From Diospyros lotus (taxonomy: Eukaryota; Streptophyta; Magnoliopsida; Ericales; Ebenaceae), in the NCBI RefSeq assembly GCF_014633365.1, contig NC_068341.1, positions 41,434,044 to 41,498,043 on the forward strand: DNA of 64,000 nucleotides, in the 5' to 3' direction. The translations under genes and the position numbers were made by a program. This document shows positions 45,641 to 59,300 of the stretch, one piece after another. The stretch's first letter is position 1. Each line of letters begins with the position of its first letter. The notes below the pieces were generated by a model. The model ran no database searches, was not told the DNA's origin, and was given only the letters and a program-made list of their open reading frames with translations.

Positions 45641-48600
45641 ATGGACGCGACGCGGCGGGTGGCTTGCAATCCAGAATTGTTGAACGTAAACCCGATTCTG
45701 ACAATGGGTATGCAAATCTCCTTCATCCTCGTTGTCTCGCATTTCTTTCAGCTTGTATTGAAGCCCTTGGGCCAGCCTGGACCCATTGCCCAGATTCTCG
45801 TAAGTATGTCTTCTTCTTCTTCTTGTACACGCAGATTTCGTTTTCTTCTTTTGTTTGTTTCTTTGTTGTTTTTTCCTCCTTTATGTTTGGTTTGACAATG
45901 AGTTTAGCAAAACTGGAAACCGGAAAACCTTTCTATCTGCCCAAATAAGACGATGCCAAATCTGAATAAAAAGAAAGGAAAGAACTTGGTATCCCAAGTC
46001 GTGTATGAAGTCAGTTGAAACAATTTAAAACCAGGGAACTTAAAGTGAGAATAATTTCTAAAGAAAATTAGAGAAAAGAAAGCTTGCCCAGCTCATTTTT
46101 TTGTATATTTTATTGCATTTTGAGTTATATCCAAACTTTGAATTCGTTTTCCTGGGATTCTTCAACAAGTAAGTTGTAGAAGAACATAGAAAAGAATTCA
46201 AAACAAAACAACACAAACCCGGTTTCGATCTATAAAGTATCAACCTAACTAATGTTGGTGTTTTGTAAAATAAATTCTCCCTTACTTTTCTCTTAAAGTT
46301 TTGTCACTTTTTGTTGATTATTATCATGCTTCCTGATCTGCAATTTGATGCATAGATAGCTGATTCAACTATATTCATGTATGAGCTATTGATGTCCAAC
46401 CTTTTATCAGGACCTAACTCTTGTCGTAATTGTTTGTTTTGGGGTACTTCCTTGTGATCACAGTCTGGATTGGTGCTAGGTCCCTCAGGGTTATCACATA
46501 TAACATACATAAAAGAGGTCTTCTTTCAGGATTTGGCCGGAGATTACTACCAAACTCTGGCATTGTTCGCCCGCATAATAATCATGTTCCTCATTGGTCT
46601 CGAGATGGATCTTCAATATTTACATCGCAATTTACGTACAGCAAGTGTAATTGCCTCTGGTGGTTGCTTGATATGTAGCATGCTTGCAGCAGCAATCACC
46701 CCCTTCATATGCCAGCAGACTGAAGTCCATAGCCACGTGGTTATGGTGGCCGTAATGCTTGCAGTGGTATTAGCTAATGCAGCCTCTCCCATTGTGATCC
46801 GTTTGGCATCTGAATTGAGGTTTGCAACTACAGATTTCGGGCGGCTGGTGATATCTTCATCATTGATATGTGACTTGTATGCCGCTGTGCTGCTGACACT
46901 GAGCTCCAGAAGCAAACACGGGCGGAAATTTATGACTTGGGCCTTCCATGGATGCCTTGCATTGTTCATGATGATAACAGTCATCTTTCTTAACATTTAC
47001 CTGGTTAATTGGCTAAACAGAAGAAACCGATACCAAAAAAGCCTTAAAAACACTGAAGCATTTGCCATATTATCAGTTGTTGTAATTGCAGCTATGGCTA
47101 TTGAGATGTTGGGATTTAACAGCATAATTGCTTGTTTTTTCATCGGCTCAATGTTCCCCAAGCGAGGGAAAACAGCTCGGACATTGTTGCCCAAACTCAG
47201 TTACTCTGTTCAAAATTTCATATTCCCGGTTTATTTGGGTTACTTGGGGTTTCAAGCTGACATATCTGTCATAAACAGCCTCTCCAACTTCAGTGTTGTT
47301 TTCGTCATCATCTTGTTGAGCCTTGGAGGGAAGATCAGTGGCACACTTGCTGCTTGCTATTACCTCAAGATTCCCCTTAATGAGGGTGTTCTCTTTGCTT
47401 TCCTAATGAATCTCAAAGGCTATGCTGATCTAGTTACCATAGGCCTTGGCTACCAGGATAATGTAAGTTCATGCATGCAGATTACGAGTGAATATATAGT
47501 TACATATTCATTAAGATTTACTTGGTTGATTAACCCGTGAGATAACATTTACCAACTCTTGAAAGAAACAGTATTAGGGAATGATTCTAGAACTATACAG
47601 ACTTATTTTCGATACTGTCACAATGAAAGAATTGGCTCTGGTTTATGACATGCTAAATTCTGAATGTTGTTTGACAATGATTTGAAATGGATGTGAAAGA
47701 TTACAAATCTTATGAGCCTGGGTAAATTATTATTGTAGAACCAGACATTCTTTCATCAGTTACGGGTTATGGCTATGGATCATGGCAAAGGAACCAATAC
47801 AATTTTAGTGCCATTTCTCATGACAACTTTCTAGTAGCAAGACTCTCACATGCTTTTACTTTTCCCACTAGAACTAGACTAATAAATAAAGCTAAATAAG
47901 TAAACTAACTGATAAAGTTCTTTTGATACTGTTGGACGGAATTAGAGGATCCCAAGCTAAAGAGACTTCAAAGACGAAGGAGTGTAGAGGATGCAGATTA
48001 AGGAAGAGATAACTCACGGTTAAAGATTAAATCAGTTAGATAATCCTAAAGTTCGTGTTGTAAATCTTGTTGTAAAGTTTAAATTTATTTCCCAAGTTTT
48101 AGGAGATAGTTTATCCTATTTTCTAAGAGATAGATATCCTAAATTTTCTCCTACTTTATAGGAGAAAAAGTAGGACACAACTTGTATATATTTTTCATGT
48201 GTGTTTTATGGAATTCATTCAAGCCTCCGATTAGTTTTTAGGCTTGTTTCATGGTATCAGAGCAAGGTTCTGATTACTCATAGCATTGGAATTAAGGTTG
48301 TGCACAAGAATATGGACAAAACTCACCAAAACCCTACCCTAACAGAAGCATCAGCCACAAGCTCTCCAAACATTCCTAGTCCTTTGTTTGCTACAACAAA
48401 TCTTTCCATCAATCCAATTGATCACCATCCTCTACGGATTACTCACCACAAATTGAATGGGAGTAATTTCAGAGAATAGTTTCAATCCCTAATGTTGGTA
48501 ATCAAAGGAAAGGGTAAATCCGGATATCTAACCGGTTCTATTCCTCCTCGACCAACCACTGTAGCCACTTATGGTGTTTGGGAGGCAGAAAACTCCACCA

Positions 48601-51600
48601 TAATGGCATGGCTGATTAATTCGATGAAGCCTAAAATAGGTAGGACTTACCTATTCTACAAGATTGCAAAGGAAATATGGGATTCAGTCTAAGAGATGTA
48701 CTCCGACTTGGAAAATTCATCCCAATGCTTTGAGATTAGGTCGGCCATTAGAACAATCAGACAAGGTACTCTAAATGTCATTGATTACTTCAATCTTTTG
48801 GTCGAACTATGGCATGAAATGGATCTATTCTACGTTGTTGATTGTAAATGCAAAGAAGATAGTGGTAAATACAATAAGATGATTGAAAAAGATCGTGTGT
48901 TTGACTTTTTACATGGACTTAACCCTGATTTGGATGAAGTTAGATGAAGGATCTTGGGTACAAAGCCTCTACCATTACTCAAGGAGATTTTTTCGGAAGT
49001 AAGGAAGGAAGAAAGCCGACGTAAGGTTATGCTCAATCAGCAAAGTGAGCCTTCCTTAACTCATCAAAATTCGACTCTTACAATTTTTAAACAAGGAGAG
49101 AACCTACCAAAGAGCCTAGGAAGAGACAAACAGTGGTGTGACCACTATAAAAGACCTTACCACACCAAGGAGACATGCTGGAAGATCCATGGCAAACCAG
49201 CTAATCGGAAGCCACGGAACAAGAGGGAGATTACATGATTTGCTTACATAGCAGAGGTACCAACATAAACTAGGAAGAACACTAGTTTCAACCTGACAGA
49301 GGACCAGATTCATGTCTTATATAGGTTACTCAATCAAGGTACAACTTCCCCAAGTCTTCCTACGGCATTTACTATCGTGCAAGGTAATTATCCCTACTCT
49401 CTAATTTCAAAAAGGTTTCCAAAGAATGTTTGGATAGTGGACACTGGTGCATCAGATCATATTGCTTGTTTAGCCTCCTCAATGGCTGGGCATACTCCTT
49501 ATAACACTTCTATTGATATTTCTATGGCCGATGGCATAGCCTCACCTGCCCTAGGACTTGGAATAGTGTGTATTTCTGAATTGAAGTTAAAATCAATCCT
49601 ACATGTACCGGGCTTACAATGCAATCTATTATCAGTCGATAGGATCACTCAAAATATGAATTGTTGTATCACTTTCTTTCCATCCCTTTACTTATTTTAG
49701 GACAAAACATCGGAAATGATGATTGGCAGTGCTAAGGCAAAGGATGGCTTATACTACTTGACAGAGGATGCTTTAGCCTCTTCCACATATAAGGCTGGTC
49801 TAATAGTCACAACTGATGCCAAAGTTCTATCATGGCATAAACGATTAGGACACCCTAGTTTTCCCTATTTAAAATTCTTGTACCCTCCAATTTTCATCAA
49901 TAAAGATCAAATTTTCTCATGTGAGCAGTCTACTCTTGCAAAACACTCTTGATCTCCCCATCCCATTAAATCCTATAAACCATCTACACCTTTCCATTTG
50001 ATCTACAGTGATGTTTGGGGACCATCTAAACATCCAAGTATTTTTGGTTCTAGATGGAAAATAACATTTATTGATGATCATTCTAGGGCTTGTTGGGTGT
50101 ACCTTATGAAAGAAAAATCTGAAACAAGCAACATATTCAAGTAATTTCACAAATTTATCTTGAACATGTTTCAAACTTCAATTCACATCCTTCGCACTGA
50201 TAATGGTCGAGAACATTTCTCTCATGACCTTACCAACTACCTATATGAACATGGTATTTACCATCAAAGCTCATGCCCATGCACACCACAACAAAATGGT
50301 GTGCTTGAAAGAAAAAATAAACGTCTCTTAGAAGTGACTCGAGCTATGATATTTACTACCAATGTTCCTTATTCCTATTGGGGAGAAGTTGTTCTCACAA
50401 CTGCATATTTGATTAATCGTCTTCCCTCTAAAACCTTGAGTTTCAGAACCCCTCTTGATGTCCTTTGTGACCTCTACCCAAATATTGTTTTCCTAAATTC
50501 TCTTGCTCCTAAGATATTTGGTTGTGTTGTGTATGTACACAACAACATCTCTCGAACCAAACTAGATCCCAAGGCCATCAAATGTATCTTTATCGAGTAT
50601 TCTCTCTTCCAAAAGGAATATAAGTATTATTGTCCTGACACTAGAAAAATCCTTGTGTCCACTAATGTCACTTTTTATGAAGACCTACCTTTCTACCAGC
50701 CTCTAGTCCTCTTTCCTAAGGCTTAAAGGTCATCAAGAACTCCTATTCCCTCATTTCCTCCCCTTGATCCTAATCTGCCAGTATGCTCTCAAGGGGGAGC
50801 ATCAATTCTTGATAGCATAGTGGCAAATCCTATTCCTTCTAATCCCTCTAATCTTGGTTATTCATCACCCTTTAAGCTAGAAACTATAGCCCCTTTTCCC
50901 AGTCCTATTGTTTCCTCTCCCGATCCTAGTTCTTGTTTAGCTAACAGCCCTTTGTTTGTGTACTCAAGACAACCTAAAGTCCATTCTCAGTCTCAGCATG
51001 GTCAGCCATCACTTCTAGAGGTTGGTCCACTAGAGGACATCACTAGAGAGGAAAGCACAGAAGTTCACAACACTGACAGTGGTGCTGCAAGCAAGGATGA
51101 CCTGGATTGGGCTATGTCTATTACTCTATGGAAAAGGGTAAGATCATCTGTCAAGTATCTTATGACTAATCACATGACTTATGCTAAATTATCCCCTCAG
51201 TTCAAGGAGTTTGTTGCAAAAATTGGCAGCATTAGAATTCCAAAAAATGTCCAAGAAGCTATGAATGACCATAAGTGGAAGGCTGCAATTATGGAAGAGA
51301 TGAATGCCTTGGTTAAAAACAATACTTGGGATATTGTAAAACTAACTCCAAACAAAAAGGTTGTAGGATGTATATGGTTTTTTTTTTTTGTGAAGGATAA
51401 TGCAAATGGAAGTATTGAAAGATACAAAGCTAGATTGGTGGCTCAAAGGTTTACAAAAACCTATGGGATTGACTATAAGGAGACTTTTGCTCCTGTGGCC
51501 AAACTTAATTCCATTCGGGTATTACTCTCCCTTCTTGTTAATTTAGACTAGCCATTGTTTCAATTTGATATCAAAAATGCATTTCTAAATAGTGAGTTGG

Positions 51601-54600
51601 ATGAGGAAATATACATAAAGATGCCTCCAGGTTTTGAACAAGAAGCTGGTTGTGACAGTGTGTGCAAGCTGAAGAGGTCTCTATATGGATTAAAGCAGTC
51701 TCCAAGGGCTTGGTTCAAGAAATTTAGCATGACCTTAAACCGAGTGAGATATAAACAAGAGTAAGCCGACCATACCTTATTTATAAAACACACGGCAAGA
51801 GGAAAGAAAGTTATACTAATTGTTTATGTTGATGACAATATTGTGATAGGGGATGATTTACAAGAAATTGAAAGCTTGAAACAACAATTGAGGGTAGAAT
51901 TTGGGGTAAAAGACCTAGGAATTATGAGGTACTTCCTAGGAATGGAGGTAGCTAGGAGCAAGGAAGACTTATTCATTTCACAGTAGAAATATTTCTTGGA
52001 TCTACTAAAAGATACAGGAATGTTGGCATGCAGGCCTGCTAGGACTCCCTTAGAAAAGGGCTGAAAAATTGATGAGGAAAGGGATGATACCCCCCATAGA
52101 TAAGGAGAGGTACCAGAGATTGGTTGGAAGACTAATATATTTGTCACTTACTAAGTCTGACATAGCCTATGCAATAAGTATAGTAAGTCAATATATGCAT
52201 TCTCCTACTCAAAAACACTTGAAAGTTGTGTTTTATATCTTGAGATATCTCAAAGGAACACCTGGGGAAAGGCTTACTATTCAAGAAGATTGAGAAAAGA
52301 GGAATTGAAGACTTTGTGGATGCAGATTAGGTAGGGTCTCGTGAGGACAGTAGATCAACCTTGGGCTATTGCACTAAGTTATGGGAAAATGCAATTACAT
52401 GGAGGAGCAAGAAGCAAGAAGCAATCAGTGGTGGCCTGCAACAGTGCTGAAGCCAAATTCCGAGCCATAGCTCAAGGAATTTGTGAGGTAATCTAGTTAG
52501 AAAGACTAATGGAAGACTTGGGGATACCCTTGGGATGACGTCCCCTTGCGGACGCCCCGCCATGGTGCCCCTTTTCGTGACGAGTAGTTTAACTCGGGTT
52601 TGATCCACCAACGGCTGCGCTAGGGGAGGATTCGAACCTGGGTACCCAGGGTAGCCCACCTCCGCAGGCAACCCTATGGGGCGACTTGGGGATACTCTTA
52701 ACTCTACCAACAAGGGTTTATAGTGATAGCAAATAAGCTATCAACATTGTAAAAAAACCGGTTCAACATGACCGGATGAAACATTTGAGGATAGATCGAA
52801 GTTTTATAAAAAGGGAGATTGAAAAAGGTGGGATTAGTTTGTCTTATATTCCTGCCACTGATCAAATAGCTGATATATTCACAAAAGCAGCTACAAGACC
52901 AGGGTTTGAATGATTAATTAGCAAGCTAGGAATGACTTGCATCTATTTTCCAATTTGAGGGGGAGTGTTGGACAGAATTAGAGGATCCTAAGCTAAAGAG
53001 ACTTCAAAGACTAAGGAGTGTAGAAGATGCGGATAAAGGAAAAGATAACTCACGGTTGAAGATTAAATCAGTTAGATAATCCTAGAGTTTTCGTGTTGTA
53101 AATCTTGTTGTAAAGTTTAAATTTATTTCATAAATGTTAGGGGATAGTTTATCAAATTTTCTAGGAGATAGATATCCTAACTCTTCTCTTACTTTATAGG
53201 AGAAAAAGTAGGACACAACCTGTATATATTTTTCATGTGTGTTTTATGAAATTCATTCAAGCCTCCGATTATTTTTTTAGGCTTGTTTCAGATACAAACA
53301 TCAATTTGTTTCATATGTAGTCTAAATTCTAGTGATGCCCATTGTAACTAAATGAATTAATAAAGTTCTTTTGGTACACGCTTAAGCCAGTTGCATATTA
53401 TACTCTACAATCTAGAAAAACTAATATAGGTTGTTCTTGGGTTTTTGCAGGTGATTACAAGTCAACTTTTGTATGGTTTGATGATTTCAACTTTAGTAAT
53501 TAATACGCTGGTGGTGGGCCCTATTATAGCTTTCATGGTGAGAAGAGAAAGTGACATTCTTGGTTTCAAGCATATAGCCCTTGAATGGCAAACTGCAGAT
53601 AGTGAACTACGGATCCTGGCCTGCGTGCACAACCCTCGCCATTTATCGACCATGTTTGGTCTTATTGCAGCACTAGGAGGACCCGAAAAGGGCCCCATCG
53701 CCCCCTATTTTATGCACCTGATTGAGCTCCCAGAGAAAACCAAGAGCCATCTGATGTATCACCAGCGAGAAGATGATGAGCTGAGTGATGAGGACAACTA
53801 TGGCGGTAATGATGTAGTGGAGATCAATGAGGCTGTAGACAACTTCACTGCAGAGACAGGAGTGATGGTTCACCAGTTGAAAGCTGTATCACCCTTCTTA
53901 AACATGTATACAGATGTGTGTGATCGTGCAGAGGAGATGCATGCATCTATCATACTTCTCCACTTCCACAAGCACCAGCGCATTGATGGAAAAATGGAGA
54001 CTGGCAAGGAAGGGATAAGAACCACAAATCAGAAGGTCCTCCGCCATGCCAAATGTTCGGTTTCCATTCTTGTTGACAGAGGGCTTGCTGGGGACTCACT
54101 AGCTTCAGGCACTGAATCATTGCAACAAGCTGCAGCATTATTTTTTGGTGGGCCTGATGACCGCGAGGCTTTGAGTTTTAGCAGGCGCCTTGGCACGCAT
54201 CATCACATAAAACTCACAGTCATTAGATTTTTGCCAGCATCATCCAAGGGCCAAAATTTTGGGGTCAATGTTGCACACAAGGCAGAGGATGTTTTTATGG
54301 CCATATCAGATCAAGAGACAGATAATGAAGCAGACACAGCAGTTCTCTCAGACTTCTATAACAGGTAAATTTAGGCTCGGTAAATTGTCTTACATGTTTT
54401 GAACCTATCCAGGTAACAGCACAATTCCCCTTCAATAGTACTAGAGTCGACTTGTTTGATTTGTTTTACTTCATTTATACTTATACGAAGTTGCAATGAG
54501 CTAATTTGCCCATATAGAGTTTCAGGGCTTTTCAGAGCTTACATCAAAGATAATTATCGGCTCTCCATTTGCATATTTCATTGCTTACCTAGGTGCTTGG

Positions 54601-55057
54601 ATTTTTATATTGAAATCACTTGAAGTTGCTGTTTGTCAATTAGATGTTACTGTTCTTAGCATTGTAACAGCTTACTTATAGTTTAAATTTTCATACTAGA
54701 TTTATCTGGAGTTGTTATTCTGTTAATAAAGGATGTTATTGTTCTTAGCTTTTGTAGTCTTCTTTGTTGATTATCAGGTATGTGACATCAGGTCAGGTGG
54801 GATATAAGGAGAAGTATGTGGAAAATGGGCAACAGACAGCTTCTACTTTAAGGGACATGGCTGATATGTACTCATTGTTTATAGTTGGCAAAGGCAAGCC
54901 AGCGCAGTCACCTTTAACCACTGGAATGAGCGACTGGGAAGAGTGTGCTGAGCTCGGAGCTGTTGGAGATCTATTGGCTTCGTCCGATTTTGATAACAGT
55001 GGCTCAGTTTTGGTCATTCAACAGCACAGAATTTCAAAGAAAGAAAGTGAGCAATAG
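45641..55057 (+). CDS. CHX: Cation/H+ exchanger, CHX family (CPA2)
   Basis: Predicted monovalent cation/proton antiporter, usually of endomembrane or plasma membrane. Exons: 45641-45799, 46464-47462, 53451-54364, 54778-55057; GT-AG throughout, phases close, 783 aa, within the usual CHX length. Residues about 15-430 form the Na+/H+-exchanger membrane domain (NPILTMGMQISFILVVSHFF, SGLVLGPSGLS, ARIIIMFLIGLEMD, then ANAASPIVIRLASELRF, and the acidic TM site SSLICDLYAA, where many CHX have ND). The hydrophilic C-terminal half has two USP-like parts with FFGGPDDREAL and MSDWEECAELGAVGDLLASS motifs typical of CHX. ATG 45641 is the first in frame. Intron 2 is 6.0 kb because of a copia insertion. Which CHX subgroup is not decided. 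Confidence 0.94.
47463..47929. other. CHX intron 2, upstream of the copia insertion
   Basis: Ordinary intron of about 470 bp after the donor at 47463. Nothing recognised. Confidence 0.5.
47930..48251 (+). repeat. 5' LTR of the copia element
   Basis: 322 bp, direct repeat of 52966-53290, followed by the primer-binding site. The same LTR family occurs as a solo LTR at 3389-3664. Confidence 0.95.
48312..52959 (+). pseudogene. Ty1/copia gag-pol polyprotein, inactivated
   Basis: Starts at ATG 48312. Gag runs to about 49240 with a knuckle near 49135-49200 in which the second cysteine reads as tyrosine. Protease has the DTGASDH motif near 49440. Integrase follows with the pre-integrase HKRLGHPS block (49836 on), SDVWGPS, RTDNGREH and NGVLERKN. 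RT covers about 51240-52250 with YVDD at about 51825-51836. RNase H is split by a SINE at 52532-52682 and ends with ADIFTKA (about 52870). Stops occur at 48478, 48690, 49236, 49697, 51549, 51762, 51985 and elsewhere. It cannot encode a working polyprotein. Confidence 0.9.
52532..52682 (-). mobile_element. tRNA-derived SINE (Au-like) nested in the copia RNase H region
   Basis: A 151-bp body flanked by a 17-bp target duplication with one mismatch (52515-52531, 52683-52699; the first 13 bases GACTTGGGGATAC are identical). On the minus strand the B box GGTTCGAATCC is at 52638-52628 and an A-box-like GCCTGCGGAGGTGGGC lies upstream. GC-rich composition and the sequence resemble plant Au SINEs. No protein is encoded. 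Confidence 0.85.
52966..53290 (+). repeat. 3' LTR of the copia element
   Basis: 325 bp, preceded by the purine tract TTTGAGGGGGAG and followed by target duplication GATAC. Confidence 0.95.
53296..53450. other. CHX intron 2, downstream of the copia insertion
   Basis: Short ordinary intron tail ending in TTTTTGCAG before exon 3. Confidence 0.6.
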
Positions 55058-56340
55058 GACTCGGTACTTCAATACAAGTTGGGCTTATTTTGATCTGACT
55101 GCAAGTTATGTCTCCATCTGGAACCATCTCTTGTGAAGCAAAGAAATTCATATCCCAAGTGTAAATTTGCATGACCAAAAACAAATTGGTGGGAACCCTG
55201 ATTGATCTTCACTTGAATGTGAACCAAAAATCCATACCAATTTGATGGTTTTTGCAGTTCTAAGTGAAGATGATTTTGTGAACTGCAGCACTCGAACCCT
55301 CAGTCGGATTCACTCAGCATGTTAACAGATCGATGGGATGGCTAACATGGTATCGTGATGTAACCACTGAGTTGAGACTGGATGTATCCGAGGCACTCCA
55401 ACTTATGCAGGGGTTTTGCATGTATAGAGTTAAAAAGTTGTAGAAGAGAATTGACTTCCTTACCTTCTCTTTCTATCTTTTCATGGGGAGAAGAGAGAGA
55501 TTGGGAATGTCTGTAGAGTGAAAAACTCAAGTCCAAAGGAAATTGCAGCTTTCAACTCATCTTTTGTTGAGCAGGTACAGTTTTGATTAGTCAATTTGTA
55601 GGCCTGAGTTGTGTGTGTGTATAATTGATTGGTATGTTATCCTTTCTCTATTTCATTTTACTTTATCCACTTTAAGTCTCAATTTTGAACACATATTGGG
55701 CTGCGGAAAGTTTATACGGGACACCCTTTGTCTTCATGTTGATGTTGATCAATTATGCTTCCTTCTATTGTTGGTTAAACCTTTACAGAGCTATATTGTC
55801 TTTGACTTTGTAATGAAAGAAGCTCCACCTTTCAGCAAGAAAAGAAAGAAGGTCCACCTTCTGTTACTGATTTATTTCCATCCTTACTTCTTCTTTCCTT
55901 TTCCCATTTGTTTCCTGAACTAAATCTAGTTCATAGCTGTGGTTCAACCACGCTTATAGTCCAAGGATTTATTTGATCTTTTTCTTGTAATTGTTACATA
56001 ACCAAGCCATCTGCAGTTCTAATAGAAGGAGAATGCAAATTTGTAACTGATTTTCCAACCACCAGTCATCTGTAACTCTCTTTGTCAATAACTCAATAGG
56101 AGCACTCACATTTCCAAGACTGCTGACATATTCACATTATGAAAATCGGAGTTTCCATTTTACAACACTCAACCGATATAGATAAATACAAATTGAACTA
56201 CCAGAGAAACTGAAGAAAGAATTTCAAGAAAATGTAAAAAAAAAAATGATTCCACAAATAATCTATGGAATGGAAAAAGAGCGCAACACTTGTGTCAACT
56301 TACACTTTCTCTGATCCAGTTTTATCAGCACTGGATGGGA
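55058..56340. other. Convergent intergenic region between the CHX and kinase genes
   Basis: Contains both 3' UTRs. No other gene or repeat was recognised; ORFs here are short and unsupported. Confidence 0.5.
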
Positions 56341-59300
56341 TTACTGTTTCTGTGTGTCAGCTCCTGTTCCAAAGCCACGGTAGCGTGAGTGTAGTGGGGA
56401 ACGATGATGATGAATAGGTCGGTGTCCATTGCTATGAGGTGCAGAAAGAGTGGTAAAATTGCTTTTGAATTCTTTCGGTTTTATCTTCATAGAATCTATC
56501 TGTTCCAAGACCTCCACAACTTCTTGCATAGAGGGCCGCTTTCTAGGTTCTGTTTCCAGGCATTTTAATATAAGTTGAGCAGCCTGAAATGCTGCCTTAG
56601 AAGAATATTGCCCTTCTAACCGTGAATCCATTATCGATTTCAGCTTCTTTTTGTTTAAGAGAAAGGGCCTTGCCCAATCAACCAGGTTATGCTCTCCTCT
56701 AGGCCGATTAGTATCAAGTGCCCGTAAGCCTGTCAAAATCTCCAGAAGCACAACTCCGAAACCATACACATCACTCTTCACGTATAAATGACCTGTTGAA
56801 AATGGTGCATGCATATGTGAGTGAATTCATTTTACCACATACATTGTAGTTTATCATATTTTACTATTCCCTTTCTATCATGTTCATCACTTCTTTCAAC
56901 TAGGAACCAAATAAAACATATAATCTTCAAGTTCTGCAACTTGTATGAAGAAGATCTCATTTGATGATCACTGCTATGGTTCAATTATTTAAACATTGTA
57001 ACGGCAAGACTTTCTGCTTATTTGTTGAAGTTCCCTCCAATTTCAGCAAAAATGGAGAAAAACCACTCACCTGTTGCAATGTATTCTGGAGCAGCATAAC
57101 CATAAGTACCCATAACTCGTGTTGTCACGTGCGTGTTTCCACCTGATGGCCCCAATTTTGCTAAGCCAAAATCTGATATTTTTGCATTGTAATTCTGTGA
57201 AAATCAAAATGGAGGACAAAAGCTTTCAGAAAAAAATGCATCATTTTTGCTGCTTGAGAAAGGAAGAGGTTGGAAGGAAGGGGCAGGAACAAGATAAAGA
57301 AGCAAAATGAAATATAATCATAACTACACACATTCAGTTCCAAGTTCCTTTCTTGACGGTGCCTTATCAGATCAGGAAAATGATCTGATTTAGCTTTAGA
57401 TAGTGAGGCATGATATTGTTAAATCTCACCGAATCAAGCAGTATGTTAGCTGCTTTGAAGTCCCTGTAAATGACTTGCTTATCAGAGGCGTGTAAGAAAG
57501 CGAGGCCTCGTGCAGCACCAATGACTATTTTGAGTCTCACATTCCAAGATAGGGGTTCCGTGACAGATCTCCCTGAACAAAAAAAAAAAATCCGGCATTC
57601 AATACAACATAACACCAGACAAACAAGTTCTTCTTTTCTTTTTGCTGCTATCTTGTTTCCTTTTAAGTTCTTACTTCTGAAAAGATGGTTTTCTAAGCTT
57701 CCTTTCGGCATGAATTCATATATGAGTAGCAAATCTTGATCCTCCCAGCAGTAACCCAGCAGCTTCACCAAATTAGGATGAGAAAGTCTTCCTAGAAAAT
57801 TCACTTCTGACTGCATTTTCAAATGAAGAAACAAATACTCCATTAGATTCACTAGAAAAAGGAAGTTTAGAAGAGAGGTAACCACTACTTAAATGAACTA
57901 ACTATAACTGGAACTACCCCATGGTATACTCCCAAGCATCATTCTAAAGCACTAAATAATAATTAATTATTTTTTTACAGATATCTTCAGTCTTCACCAA
58001 TCATAGGGTGCACAAACATGAACAATTTGGACATTGAGCTAGGTCAACATCCAAATTAAGGATATTATACAGCCATATACTGCCTTGAGTGCATCTACTA
58101 CTAAACATAAATCGTCAACAATAACATGGACTCTTCCATTCCCTTGCATGTTCCCCTTCACTAGATATGAAAAGGGTAATGGAAGGAGATATATATCTGG
58201 CCAGCCTTTACCAATAGGACTAGGATCCTCCAATTTTTAGTGCTTTTGGAGAAGAAGAAACTCACATTGATAACCAACAAAATATCTATCTCTTCACATG
58301 GACGTGTGAAATCTTCCTTTTTCTACAAAATTTATATAATCCGCATCCAAGCCTTGGATACATATTGCAGTATCTGAGAAGTATGGAGTTAAAGTGGTCC
58401 AACACCTAAACACCTACACCTACTCCATGTAACATAGAGCATGAAATAAGTGGACACCAATAGTAGATAAACCTAACACAATAAAAAGAATACTCAAGTA
58501 TCATCGTTGAATAAATTTTATTAGAAAGAATGTACTCCAAATCTCCAGTTAATCATCATTAGAGCAGAGCCTGGAGTTAGTTTTGGAACTCACCCAACAT
58601 TTAGCTAACATAACTTGTGCCTTTCCCCTGTCAGCCCTTCAGCTACTTGTAAAGCCCACAAACTTTGGGCTAGGATGATCTTAATTGTCAAAAAGCCTTG
58701 TGAACTTAAAATTGTAGAAATCAAGAGTAATTGGGCCATGTGACTGTGAGGTGACCTCAAGTCTACCCCTTGGCAACATTGAAACATTAGCACACTACTT
58801 CAGAAACAAAAATATTCTGCAATTCTTAAGGTCCTATTTGTATGCTTAGAGCAATAATATCATCCAGTCACTTGACCAAAAATATGATTAAATCACATAT
58901 ACTGCAAACAACTAAGAGGCCCATAAATCGCTACTGAAGACCTGCAAGCCAAATGTAAACACCAAGGGCAATGATAGTTTTGGATAACGTAGAGTGGATG
59001 TAGTGCATTGATGACTCAAAACTTAGAGGTTTAGGAACAAGTACTACCTTCAAAAGAAATGGAAGGGCGGGGAAGGAGGAGAGGAATTGCTTTATGTTCT
59101 TGTCCCGTGGCATTGGATCAGAAAATCATCCTTTCCTTTCATTTGTTTTGGTTATTATTTATTATTTTTGCTAAATGAATGAACTACAGCAAGGGAAAAA
59201 TTTGAAAAACTAAAAGCAAGCAGGACCAAAACGAAAAGCATCAAAACTGAACAAGCAAAATATCCAGCCTTGCTACTTCTCTTACTCCCATTAGTAATTC

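Larger units (their letters stand above)
47930..53290 (+). mobile_element. Ty1/copia LTR retrotransposon, full length but inactive
   Basis: LTRs 47930-48251 and 52966-53290 (TGTTGG...TTTCA) differ at about two dozen positions. Perfect 5-bp duplications GATAC flank it (47925-47929, 53291-53295). A primer-binding site TGGTATCAGAGC for initiator tRNA-Met starts at 48252, and a polypurine tract GAGGGGGAG precedes the 3' LTR. Order gag, protease, integrase, RT, RNase H marks Ty1/copia. It lies in CHX intron 2 in the gene's own orientation and carries a nested SINE. Confidence 0.95.

Noticed and set aside
46613..46996. 127-residue minus-strand ORF
   Set aside because: Complement of CHX exon 2, which has clear family motifs on the plus strand.
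52532..52682. tRNA gene
   Set aside because: The B box is clear, but there is no cloverleaf, and target duplications show a SINE.
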